From NCBI GenBank assembly GCA_934548045.1, contig CAKTEM010000008.1, positions 62,001 to 126,000 of the forward strand: a stretch of DNA of 64,000 nucleotides, written 5' to 3'. Below the pieces are notes generated by a model. That model saw only the letters and a program-made list of their open reading frames with translations. It was not told where the DNA came from and did not search any database. The translations under genes were made by a program, and so were the position numbers. Positions 14,931 through 22,742 of this stretch are shown piece by piece; within the stretch, counting starts at the first letter, position 1, and each line of letters starts with the position of its first letter. The stretch comes from an uncultured Faecalibacterium sp. (GTDB taxonomy: Bacteria > Bacillota > Clostridia > Oscillospirales > Ruminococcaceae).

Positions 14931-15887
14931 TCAGAGAAGGGCTTCGATCTCGCTGCGTTCCGGCATGACGCGGAGCGCGCCTTTCCGGGTGGTGATGAGG
15001 GCGGCTCCGGCGTTTGCGAAGGCAAGCATCTCGTTCAGCTCGGCCTCGCTGTACGGATGCCATCCATGCTCGAGGATGTAGTGCAGTACACCGCCGAAAA
15101 AGGTATCGCCTGCGCCGGTCGTCTCGATGGTGTTGGGCATCAGGTGAGCCGGAACTTCGACCCGGACATCGCCGCAGTAGGCCCGGCTGCCGTCTTTGCC
15201 CAGCGACAGGAGAATGAGAGGAATATTAAACTGACTGCGCAGCCATGCAATGCCCTCGTCGTAGTCCTCAAGGCCGGACAGCCACTGGATCTCGTTGTCC
15301 GAAATCTTCAAGATCTGGCAGTGTGCCATACCGTACAAAATCTGTTCTTTGGCGTCGTCCAGACTGTGCCAGAGCGGTTCCCGGAGGTTCGGGTCAAAGC
15401 TCAGCAAGGCACCGGATGCCTCGGCCAGAGCGATGGCTTCCCGGCTGGCAGAGCGGCAGGGCTCGTCAGTCATGGACAGGGAGCCAAAATGGAAGATGGT
15501 CGTGTCGGCCAGCAGCTCCTGATCCAGTTCTTCGGTGCGGAGATTCATGTCCGCGCCGGGATTGCGGTAGAAGCTGAATTCCCGGTCGCCATCCGGATGG
15601 GTGTGGACGACAGCGAGGGTGGTGTGTACCATCGGGTCACGGCGAAGCCCACGGGTGTCGATGCCGACTTCGGTCAGAGCATCGGCCAGCTGGTCGCCGA
15701 AACCGTCCTGTCCGACTTTGCCAAGAAAAGCGGTCTTGTGGCCGAGTTTACTTAGTAAAGCCAGCACGTTGCAGGGCGCACCGCCGGGATTTGCTTCCAG
15801 CAGGGGATTGCCCTGTGCGCTCAGGCCATTTTGGGTAAAGTCGATGAGCAGTTCGCCCAGAGCGACAACGTCATAATGCTTCTTCAT
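14931..15887 (-). CDS. scrK: PfkB-family fructokinase
   Basis: 318-residue ribokinase-fold sugar kinase. N-terminal ALGELLIDF and NPGGAPCN (PfkB signature 1) bind sugar; ETTGAGDTFFGG (signature 2) holds the catalytic Asp and anion hole. Beside a sucrose PTS and a sucrose-splitting GH13 the substrate should be fructose, giving fructose-6-phosphate. ATG 15887 is preferred over the upstream in-frame ATG because AGGAGGAGAAGG lies 4-12 bases before it and the domain starts there. It is 19 bases from the GH13 gene. Confidence 0.9.
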   Translation of the reverse strand: MKKHYDVVALGELLIDFTQNGLSAQGNPLLEANPGGAPCNVLALLSKLGHKTAFLGKVGQDGFGDQLADALTEVGIDTRGLRRDPMVHTTLAVVHTHPDGDREFSFYRNPGADMNLRTEELDQELLADTTIFHFGSLSMTDEPCRSASREAIALAEASGALLSFDPNLREPLWHSLDDAKEQILYGMAHCQILKISDNEIQWLSGLEDYDEGIAWLRSQFNIPLILLSLGKDGSRAYCGDVRVEVPAHLMPNTIETTGAGDTFFGGVLHYILEHGWHPYSEAELNEMLAFANAGAALITTRKGALRVMPERSEIEALL

Positions 15888-15906
15888 TTCCTTCTCCTCC
15901 TGTGTT

Positions 15907-17751
15907 TCAGAACCGCTGCTGCATATAGAAAGAACCATAAGCCGGGATGGTGAACTGCGTCAGGCTGTGCTTGGTTCCCGTCAGCAGGTCGGTGAATTCG
16001 CCCTTATCATACGGCAGCGTAATGGTTTTGTCAAACTCGCTGAAGTTGAAGATGCCGATGACCTTCTCATCGTCGGCATACCGGCCGATGGCAAGCACCG
16101 CGTTGTCGCCGGTGTCCAGTGTCCAGACGTCGGCGTTCAGGCCGAAGGCCGGATGACTGCGGCGAAGGGTCTCAAGCTTGCGGATACCGGTAAAGACCTG
16201 ACCTTCGGGGGTCGTGGTGTCCTCGCAGTGGCCTGCCAGCTCCCAATTCAGTTTGCCGCGGTGAATGTAACGGCTGTCCTGCGCCTTGTTCGGGTCGTTC
16301 TTGTAGCTGTAATCGTTGACCTGCGCAATTTCATCACCGCTGTACAGCATCGGGATGCCGCTCTGCATCAGCATCATAGCGTGGAGGGTCAGGTCGAACC
16401 GGACGGCGCGTTCCATGGCGGCGGCATCCTGCTCAAATCCGGCCTTCTCGATGCCGCAGAGACTTGCGGTGGTGGCGCAGAAGCGTGCATCACCGGTCAC
16501 GGGGTCGTCGTTGTACAGCTCACCGCGGCTGTTGCTGCTGCCCTCGTAACCCTGGAAATACCGGTTCAGATACTTCTTGTGGGCAACTTCCTCAAAGCCC
16601 CACTGCTTCAGGGTGTCGAAGTCCAGACCCCAGCCGATATCATCATGGCAGCGCAGATAATTCAGGAAGACGTAGTCCTTCGGCAGGCTGTTCACCGAGT
16701 CGAGCTGCTTGCGGAGCAGACGGGTGTCACGGGTGGCGACGGTGTGCCATGTGGTACACATTGTCGTCACATTGTACAACAAATGGCACTCGGGTTTGTC
16801 GACAGTGCCGAAGTAGGGAACGACCTTGGCGGGCTCCATGACGACCTCGCCCAGCAGAATGACGCTGGGGCAGACGATCTCGCCGATCATCCGCATCATC
16901 CGGACGATAGTATGCACTTTCGGCAGGTTGCGGCAGTTGGTGCCGATCTCTTTCCAGATGTAGGGAACCGCGTCAATGCGGATGATGTCCATGCCCTTGT
17001 TGGCGAGGAAGAGGTAATTATACATCATCTCGTTGAAGACGCGAGGGTTACGATAGTTCAGATCCCACTGATAGGGGTAGAAGGTCGTCATGACGTAGTG
17101 GCCGCAGTCGGGCAGCCAGGTAAAGTTGCCGGGTGCAGTGGTCGGGAAGACCTGCGGAACAGTCTTCTCATATTCCTGTGGAATGGACGGGTCGGCATAG
17201 AAGAAATACCGGCTCATGTACTCGCCGTCACCGGCGCGAGCGCGCTTGGCCCACTCGTGGTCTTGGCTGGTGTGGTTCATGACGAAGTCCATGCAGACGT
17301 TGATGCCCTTTTTGTGGCAGGCGTCGGTCAGCTGCTCGAGGTCTTCCATCGTGCCGAGGTCGGGCCGGACAGTGCGGAAATCCGCCACTGCATAGCCGCC
17401 GTCGCTCCGTTCCGGAACCGTGTTCAGGAAGGGCATCAGGTGCAGGCAGTTGACACCGGCCTTTTCGAGGTAGGGCAGCTTCTGGCGGACACCCTGCAGG
17501 TTGCCTGCGAAGTTGTCGATGTACATCATCATGCCGACGAGGTCGCTGCTCTTGTACCAGTTGGGGTCTGCCTCCCGGGCGAGGTCGCGTTTTTTCAGTG
17601 CGGCAGAACGTGCCTCAGCGTAATAGTGCAGCATCTCGCAAAGCTCGGCGAACATCGAGTCGTTGTTGTACAGCTCCATATAAAGCCAGCCCAGCTCGTC
17701 CAGATGACGGCTCAGACGCTGCTGAAATAATGCTTCTTCTTTTTTGGTCAT
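15907..17751 (-). CDS. amylosucrase-like GH13 enzyme
   Basis: 614-residue GH13 protein of the amylosucrase type (GH13_4): helical N-terminal domain (1-80), then a TIM barrel with DFVMNHTS, IIRIDAVPY (nucleophile D260), LLGEVVM (acid/base E302) and LRCHDDIGW. The 42-residue spacing of D260 and E302 equals that of Neisseria amylosucrase (D286, E328, from memory). Amylosucrase makes alpha-1,4-glucan and fructose from unphosphorylated sucrose, yet the neighbouring PTS delivers sucrose-6-phosphate, so hydrolysis or phosphorolysis of the phosphorylated sugar is an alternative. No signal peptide, so cytoplasmic. Confidence 0.82.
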   Translation of the reverse strand: MTKKEEALFQQRLSRHLDELGWLYMELYNNDSMFAELCEMLHYYAEARSAALKKRDLAREADPNWYKSSDLVGMMMYIDNFAGNLQGVRQKLPYLEKAGVNCLHLMPFLNTVPERSDGGYAVADFRTVRPDLGTMEDLEQLTDACHKKGINVCMDFVMNHTSQDHEWAKRARAGDGEYMSRYFFYADPSIPQEYEKTVPQVFPTTAPGNFTWLPDCGHYVMTTFYPYQWDLNYRNPRVFNEMMYNYLFLANKGMDIIRIDAVPYIWKEIGTNCRNLPKVHTIVRMMRMIGEIVCPSVILLGEVVMEPAKVVPYFGTVDKPECHLLYNVTTMCTTWHTVATRDTRLLRKQLDSVNSLPKDYVFLNYLRCHDDIGWGLDFDTLKQWGFEEVAHKKYLNRYFQGYEGSSNSRGELYNDDPVTGDARFCATTASLCGIEKAGFEQDAAAMERAVRFDLTLHAMMLMQSGIPMLYSGDEIAQVNDYSYKNDPNKAQDSRYIHRGKLNWELAGHCEDTTTPEGQVFTGIRKLETLRRSHPAFGLNADVWTLDTGDNAVLAIGRYADDEKVIGIFNFSEFDKTITLPYDKGEFTDLLTGTKHSLTQFTIPAYGSFYMQQRF

Positions 17752-17805
17752 AGTCAGTTACTTCCTCCCAGTGGATACGGCATGATGGATTTTTTATATG
17801 AAATA

Positions 17806-19206
17806 TCAGACAGTGGTCTTTGCCTGTGCAGGCTCTTCAGCGGCCTCTTCTTTCCAGAACACCCAGGTCAGCGCGAAGGCTACGCCGCCGGAGATGAGCA
17901 GCATCACGGCATAGGGCAGGATGTGATCGCTGACGATGAGGAAGCCCGGGATGCCGGTGACGCCATAAGCAGTTGCGCCGATGCCCATGATGGAGCCGAA
18001 CCATGCGCCGATGGCACCGCCGACCATGCCGCAGACCAGAGGTTTGACATAGCGCAAGTTGACGCCGAAGATGGCAGGTTCGGTGATGCCGAGAGCAGCG
18101 GACAGAGCCGAGGGGATGGCGAGGGTCTTATTCTTGGGGTTCTTGGACTTGAGAGCGACGGCAAGGCAGGCACCGCACTGTGCGAAGTTTGCAGCGGAAG
18201 CGATGGGCATCCAGATGTTCAGGCTGCCCTCCGAGAGCAGACCGGCCTCGATGACGTTGTACATGTGATGCAGGCCGCAGACGACGGTGAAGGGATAGAG
18301 CGCACCCATAATGAGGGAGCCGATGCCAAAGCCGACGGTGATGAGCCACTTTGCAAAGCTCAGGATGTAGGTCTCAGCGGTGGAGAAGATGGGTCCGATG
18401 ATGGTGAAGGTCAGGAAGGTCGTGATGAGGACGGTGCAGAGCGGCGTCACGAACAGGTCAACGACTTCCGGAACATGCTTGTGGAGCCATTTTTCAATCT
18501 GAGACATCAGCCAGACGGCGATGATGACCGGGATGACGTGGCCCTGATAGCCGACCTGCTTGACGTTGAAGAAGAGCAGGTGCCAGACCGGGATGCTGTC
18601 GGCCGTTGCCACCGACCATGCGTTGAGCAGGGAAGAATGGATCATGCTCAGGCCGATGACACCGCCGAGGAAGATGTTGCCGCCAAAGACACGGGCGGCA
18701 GAGACAGCGACCAGAACAGGCAGATAAGCGAACGCGGTGTTGGACACCATGTCGAGGAAGCCGTACCAGTCCGTCGATGCGAAGACGGGGATCGCCTTGC
18801 CCAGAGCCTCGACCAGACCCATCATCAGGCCGGACGCGACGATGGCCGGCAGGATGGGAACGAAGACGTCGCCCAGTGACTTGACCAGCCGCTGGGGAAG
18901 CGGCATGGATTTTGCGGCGGCAGCCTTGACATCGTCCTTGGTGGCGGCGGTCCTGCCGGAGACTTTCAGGAATTCGTCGTAGACCTTGTTGACCGTGCCG
19001 GTGCCGATGATCATCTGAAGCTGGCCGTTGGAGCTGAACACGCCCTTGACGCCCTCGATGCTTTCGAGCTTCTTCATGTCGATCTTGCTGTTGTCGACCG
19101 TCACCAGCCGCAGACGGGTCGCACAATGTGCGGCGGAGACGAGGTTTTCGCGGCCGCCGAGTGTTTCGTAGATCTCTTTGGCGCACGCTGCATAATCCAG
19201 TGCCAT
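17806..19206 (-). CDS. scrA: sucrose-type PTS transporter subunit EIIBC
   Basis: 466-residue phosphotransferase permease. EIIB domain is residues 1-90 with phospho-cysteine C28 in AAHCATRLRL; EIIC follows with about ten membrane segments (GDVFVPILPAIVASGLMMG, GALYPFTVVCGLHHMYN, TEPAIFGVNLRYVKP), typical of the glucose-sucrose family. No EIIA domain is fused, so a Crr-like EIIA elsewhere must phosphorylate it. It imports sucrose as sucrose-6-phosphate. First gene of the operon, behind a strong promoter and inverted-repeat operator. Confidence 0.92.
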   Translation of the reverse strand: MALDYAACAKEIYETLGGRENLVSAAHCATRLRLVTVDNSKIDMKKLESIEGVKGVFSSNGQLQMIIGTGTVNKVYDEFLKVSGRTAATKDDVKAAAAKSMPLPQRLVKSLGDVFVPILPAIVASGLMMGLVEALGKAIPVFASTDWYGFLDMVSNTAFAYLPVLVAVSAARVFGGNIFLGGVIGLSMIHSSLLNAWSVATADSIPVWHLLFFNVKQVGYQGHVIPVIIAVWLMSQIEKWLHKHVPEVVDLFVTPLCTVLITTFLTFTIIGPIFSTAETYILSFAKWLITVGFGIGSLIMGALYPFTVVCGLHHMYNVIEAGLLSEGSLNIWMPIASAANFAQCGACLAVALKSKNPKNKTLAIPSALSAALGITEPAIFGVNLRYVKPLVCGMVGGAIGAWFGSIMGIGATAYGVTGIPGFLIVSDHILPYAVMLLISGGVAFALTWVFWKEEAAEEPAQAKTTV

Positions 19207-19250
19207 AATGGTTTTCTCCTTGAAATGTTCCTTTTTCAGATGCGCTTTGT

Positions 19251-19273
19251 GATTTCATACTGGATGTGAAATC
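19251..19273. promoter_or_regulatory. operator candidate for the sucrose repressor
   Basis: GATTTCA-N9-TGAAATC, a perfect 7-bp inverted repeat about 20 bases downstream of the scrA -10 box and 45 bases before the start codon. Confidence 0.5.
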
Positions 19274-19292
19274 GTTTCCTCTTTGCACCTCT

Positions 19293-19321
19293 ATTGTAAG
19301 CAACTGAGAGGCTTTTGTAAA
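19293..19321 (-). promoter_or_regulatory. promoter of scrA operon, TTTACA-N17-TACAAT
   Basis: On the minus strand TTTACA (19321-19316) and TACAAT (19298-19293), spacing 17. Confidence 0.8.
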
Positions 19322-19407
19322 TCGGCATACTTCACAAGAAATTTCTCAAATTTTTTAGCAACATGCTATAATTTTTGTGAGTTTGGAAAATCAACTGTTG
19401 GATACAA

Positions 19408-19435
19408 CAAAAATAACCTCCCACGAAGGGAGGGT
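19408..19435 (-). terminator. terminator after HAD hydrolase gene
   Basis: On the minus strand CCTCCC-TTCGT-GGGAGG followed by TTATTTTTG. Confidence 0.75.
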
Positions 19436-19457
19436 ACCAAAGGGGAGAATGTCAATT

Positions 19458-20288
19458 TCAGAACAGGTTATGCCATGCAAAGGCCTTGTACAGACCGTCG
19501 TCATCCACAGCCGGGCAGACCTCGTCGGCATGCTGCTTCAGCGTCTCACTGCCGTTTTCCATGCAGATGCCGAGGGCGGCAGTCTCGATCATTTCGAGGT
19601 CGTTCATGCTGTCGCCGAAAGCGATGGTGTCCGACATCGGAATACCGACAGCTTCTGCCATCCGGCGGACAGCGGTACCCTTGTTGAACTGCTTGTTGAT
19701 GAGTTCGCCATTGATAAGGCCGAACGGGTCGGGGTCCTGGATGCAGAAGTTGAATTCATCGCCCAGCTCTGCCTGCGGCACTTTGAGGTTGTCGATGGAC
19801 GGACAGGCAAAGACGACCTTATAAATCGCTTCACCGTCATATTCTTTCATCGGGCGGATGTTCAGGCTGGATTCCAGCTGCTCACGCCAGCGGAGAAGTT
19901 CGCTGTTCGCGCCCTCCGAAACACGGGTGCGCAGGAACTCTTTGAAGCTCTCGTCAACAAAGCTGCCCATCTTGCCCTCGATGGTGCGGAAAACGCCGTT
20001 CTCGGCGAGACAGGTCAGCACTTTTTCCTGCTGGGCCGGGGTCATGGGGCAGTTGTAGATGACCTTGTCCTCATACTCGATGTAGCCGCCGGCACTGCCG
20101 ATGATGCCGTCGAAGTGGTATTCCAGCAGGGGGCGGAGCATCCCGTAGTTCCGGCCGGAGCAAAGCACGACCTTGTGGCCTGCCTGCTGTGCGCGCCGGA
20201 TGGCGTCGATGGCGGAAGCAGGCGGAACATTTTTGCCTGCTTCGGTCAGGGTACCGTCAATGTCCAAGAAAATCAGCTTGTGGTTCAT
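19458..20288 (-). CDS. Cof-type HAD-IIB phosphatase
   Basis: 276-residue haloacid dehalogenase phosphatase. Motif I DIDGTL near residue 8, motif II CSGR near 44, motif III Lys in GTAVRRMAE region (after KQFNKGT), and motif IV GDSMND near the end are all present, with a C2B cap in between. Substrate is unknown; relatives dephosphorylate sugar phosphates or flavin precursors. ATG 20288 is chosen because GGAGGGAATC precedes it and the fold begins there. Own promoter with an overlapping palindrome. Confidence 0.87.
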   Translation of the reverse strand: MNHKLIFLDIDGTLTEAGKNVPPASAIDAIRRAQQAGHKVVLCSGRNYGMLRPLLEYHFDGIIGSAGGYIEYEDKVIYNCPMTPAQQEKVLTCLAENGVFRTIEGKMGSFVDESFKEFLRTRVSEGANSELLRWREQLESSLNIRPMKEYDGEAIYKVVFACPSIDNLKVPQAELGDEFNFCIQDPDPFGLINGELINKQFNKGTAVRRMAEAVGIPMSDTIAFGDSMNDLEMIETAALGICMENGSETLKQHADEVCPAVDDDGLYKAFAWHNLF

Positions 20289-20337
20289 TTGTGATTCCCT
20301 CCATTTTTTATCGTGTATCATACTGTGCATGTACTGA

Positions 20338-20364
20338 ATGGTATCGTTTTCATATTGATACCAT
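20338..20364. promoter_or_regulatory. operator-like palindrome ATGGTATC-N11-GATACCAT
   Basis: Perfect 8-bp inverted repeat overlapping the -10 box and start point of the HAD gene promoter. Placement and symmetry suggest a repressor site; the regulator is unknown. Confidence 0.55.
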
Positions 20365-20391
20365 AGTAACACGATGAAAACCGTTTTTCAA
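20363..20391 (-). promoter_or_regulatory. promoter of HAD gene, TTGAAA-N17-TACTAT
   Basis: On the minus strand TTGAAA (20391-20386) and TACTAT (20368-20363), spacing 17. Confidence 0.7.
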
Positions 20392-20462
20392 GCCCTTTTA
20401 TACTGGCAATCTGACGGAAATTTTCTCCCAAAATCAGACAGGTTGCCAAAACAGTACGGATT

Positions 20463-20518
20463 TCTTAAGATTTCCTAAGAAAATCATCATGGAAATTTAA
20501 AGATGCGGCTGGTATACT
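20463..20518 (+). promoter_or_regulatory. response-regulator box pair plus -10 of the two-component operon
   Basis: Two direct repeats TCTTAAG (20463) and TCCTAAG (20473), exactly 10 bases apart, precede TATACT at 20513. The same boxes recur before the efflux operon at 22641-22680, which suggests autoregulation by the response regulator. Confidence 0.6.
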
Positions 20519-20550
20519 GAGAAAAAATACGAGAAGACGGAGGAAGAACG

Positions 20551-21270
20551 ATGGCGGAGCAGAACATTTTGATCGTGGAGGACGACCCGGACATCCGGGA
20601 TGGCGTGCGCATCCTGCTGACCGGCGAGGGCTACCATATTTTGGAGGCGGAGAACGGCCTGCGTGCGCTGGAACTGATGAACCCGGACATCGACCTTGTG
20701 ATCCTGGACATCATGATGCCGGGCATGAGCGGCCTGCGTGTCTGCGAGGAAATTCGCAAGACCTCGACTGTGCCGATTCTGTTTTTGACCGCGAAATCGC
20801 AGGAGTCGGACAAGCTGCTGGGCCTGACCGCAGGCGGCGACGACTATCTGGCAAAGCCGTTCTCGTTTGCGGAGCTGAGTGCGCGTGTCAAGGCACTGCT
20901 GCGCCGGTACTGCGTCTATCAGGGCAAGGCACAGGCAGGCATCCAGACCGAAAACACCACCCTGACCTCCGGCGGCATCCGGCTCGCGCTGGACTGCAAC
21001 CGGGTGTGGGTGGACGAAAAGGAAGTCGACCTGACCGAGACGGAGTATAAAATCTTGAGGATGTTGATGCAGAATCCGCAGCGCATCTTTTCGGTGCAGG
21101 TCATCTATGAGACGGTCTGGAACGAGCCGTATTATTATGTCTCGAACGGTACGGTCATGGTGCATATCCGGAATCTGCGGACAAAAATCGAGGAAGACCC
21201 TCAGAAGCCCAAACGTATCTGCACCGTCTGGGGCAAGGGCTACCGGTTCTCTGCCGGAGAGGGAGCCTGA
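20551..21270 (+). CDS. OmpR/VanR-type response regulator
   Basis: 239-residue regulator. Receiver domain residues 4-118 with acidic pair E10-D11-D12, phospho-acceptor D53 (LVILDIMMPG) and Lys in LAKPFSF. Winged-helix effector domain from about 140 (LTETEYKILRML, then TVMVHIRNLRTKIEEDP and VWGKGYRF). Cotranscribed with the kinase 2 bases downstream. Likely target is the adjacent ABC efflux operon, because both upstream regions share 10-bp-spaced CTTAAG boxes. Confidence 0.92.
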   Translation: MAEQNILIVEDDPDIRDGVRILLTGEGYHILEAENGLRALELMNPDIDLVILDIMMPGMSGLRVCEEIRKTSTVPILFLTAKSQESDKLLGLTAGGDDYLAKPFSFAELSARVKALLRRYCVYQGKAQAGIQTENTTLTSGGIRLALDCNRVWVDEKEVDLTETEYKILRMLMQNPQRIFSVQVIYETVWNEPYYYVSNGTVMVHIRNLRTKIEEDPQKPKRICTVWGKGYRFSAGEGA

Positions 21271-21272
21271 CG

Positions 21273-22583
21273 ATGGAGAAAAAACACGGACTGGCGAGAC
21301 GATTCACCGAGCTGATTTTCATATCCGGTTTGTGCAGTGCGTTGCTGCTGATAGGGATGCAGATCGTGCTGAACAAAGCTCTGCGTGCCTATTTCAGCCG
21401 GGAGGATGTGCAGCAGAAAATTACGACGCAGCAGCTGGCGGATTTTCAGGAATATATTACAGAAAACCATCTGGCAAGCACCGACTGGGAAGCAATCAAC
21501 GATTGGGCGCACCGTCACCAGAACACCATGCTGGCCTATTTTCAGGAGGGTGAAATGCCTTATTTTTCGCTGCCGCGCGTTTATCAGGGCCAGGAAGATG
21601 CGGAGCCGGGCGAACAGTTCAAGGCCTACGAATGGCTTGCGTTCAACAGCGTCGAGTTTTCGGATGGTGAGGCGGCAGTTGCCATCTATTACAATGGTGT
21701 CAACGCCTACTATGGCATCGGATGCGAGATTTTGTTGTTCTTGGCCATCGCATCGTTCCCGGTGTTTTTCCTGTTCGGAAGTCGGAAAATTATCCGCTAT
21801 ATCGTCCAGCTGAGCGAGGAGATCCAGGCGATGGAGGGCGGTGACCTCGACCACGCCATCACGGTGCAGGGTGAGGACGAGCTGACGACCCTTGCCAGCT
21901 GTCTGGACTCGATGCGTGTCACCCTGCGCAGTCAGCAGCAGCAGGAAGCCGAGTCCTCGGCCAAGGTGAAGAACCTCATCACGGAAATGTCGCACGACCT
22001 CCGGACGCCGCTGACGACTCTGCTGCTCTACACCGAGATTTTGCGCGGACATAAATACGACAGCGAAGCGCAGATGAACGACTATCTGACAAAAATCGAC
22101 ACCAAGGCCCGGCAGATCAAGCAGCTGTCGGATAACCTGTTCGAGTATGCTCTTGTCACCCGGGATACGGTCGTGGCCCTCGATGAGCCTGCGCACTTCT
22201 CGGCAATTTTTGAGGAGCCGCTGACCGAGATGGTCGACCATCTGCAGCAGCGCGGCTTTGTCTGTGCGCTGGAACTGGGCAGCGATGACCCTGTCCTGAC
22301 CGTAAAAGGCCAGTATGTCCGGCGGATACTGGACAACATCACCTCGAATATCCTCAAGTATGCTGACCCCGAGCAGGAGATCACCGTCCGCTCCGTTCAG
22401 GAAGAAAACAAAGCCGGTCTGCTCTTCTTGAACAAGACCCTGCCCGTTCCGCCCTCCGCCGAAAGCACCAAAGTCGGCCTCACCAGCATGGAGACCATGA
22501 TGGAGAAAATGAACGCTGTCTTCCGCGTCGAACAGGGTGAGGATTGGTTCTGTGTGACGCTGCTGTTTGAAGTGAATTCATGA
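21273..22583 (+). CDS. sensor histidine kinase of the VanS-like type
   Basis: 436-residue membrane kinase. Two membrane segments (about 13-32 and 150-170) flank an extracellular sensor of about 115 residues; a HAMP-like linker follows, then HisKA with H241 in EMSHDLRTPLTTL, and an ATPase domain with N box (RRILDNITSNILKYA). A classic DxGxG G1 box is not apparent, the region reading NKTLPVPPSAESTKVGLTSM; this pattern is seen in some clostridial kinases but may reduce ATP binding. Partner of the preceding response regulator. Confidence 0.88.
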   Translation: MEKKHGLARRFTELIFISGLCSALLLIGMQIVLNKALRAYFSREDVQQKITTQQLADFQEYITENHLASTDWEAINDWAHRHQNTMLAYFQEGEMPYFSLPRVYQGQEDAEPGEQFKAYEWLAFNSVEFSDGEAAVAIYYNGVNAYYGIGCEILLFLAIASFPVFFLFGSRKIIRYIVQLSEEIQAMEGGDLDHAITVQGEDELTTLASCLDSMRVTLRSQQQQEAESSAKVKNLITEMSHDLRTPLTTLLLYTEILRGHKYDSEAQMNDYLTKIDTKARQIKQLSDNLFEYALVTRDTVVALDEPAHFSAIFEEPLTEMVDHLQQRGFVCALELGSDDPVLTVKGQYVRRILDNITSNILKYADPEQEITVRSVQEENKAGLLFLNKTLPVPPSAESTKVGLTSMETMMEKMNAVFRVEQGEDWFCVTLLFEVNS

Positions 22584-22591
22584 TTCCCCTT

Positions 22592-22625
22592 GACCGCCCG
22601 GGACCTGTCCGGGCGGTCATTTTCA
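22592..22625 (+). terminator. terminator after histidine kinase
   Basis: Perfect 11-bp stem TGACCGCCCGG/CCGGGCGGTCA, followed by TTTTC. Confidence 0.88.
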
Positions 22626-22640
22626 TCTAAATTTAACTTA

Positions 22641-22696
22641 TCTTAAGCGGTCTTAAGAATTTCCTGCGCAAAATCCTAAGATTTGCCAATTATAAT
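22641..22696 (+). promoter_or_regulatory. efflux-operon promoter with three response-regulator boxes
   Basis: TCTTAAG at 22641, TCTTAAG at 22651 and TCCTAAG at 22674 precede a perfect TATAAT at 22691. No good -35 hexamer exists 16-18 bases upstream (GCAAAA), as expected for an activator-dependent promoter. Confidence 0.62.
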
Positions 22697-22742
22697 CGTG
22701 CTGTACTCCCAAAGCACGGACAACAACAGGAGGGGCAACACG

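Noticed and set aside
19367..19372. Plus-strand TATAAT with extended TG upstream of the HAD terminator
   Set aside because: No acceptable -35 and no gene downstream on that strand.
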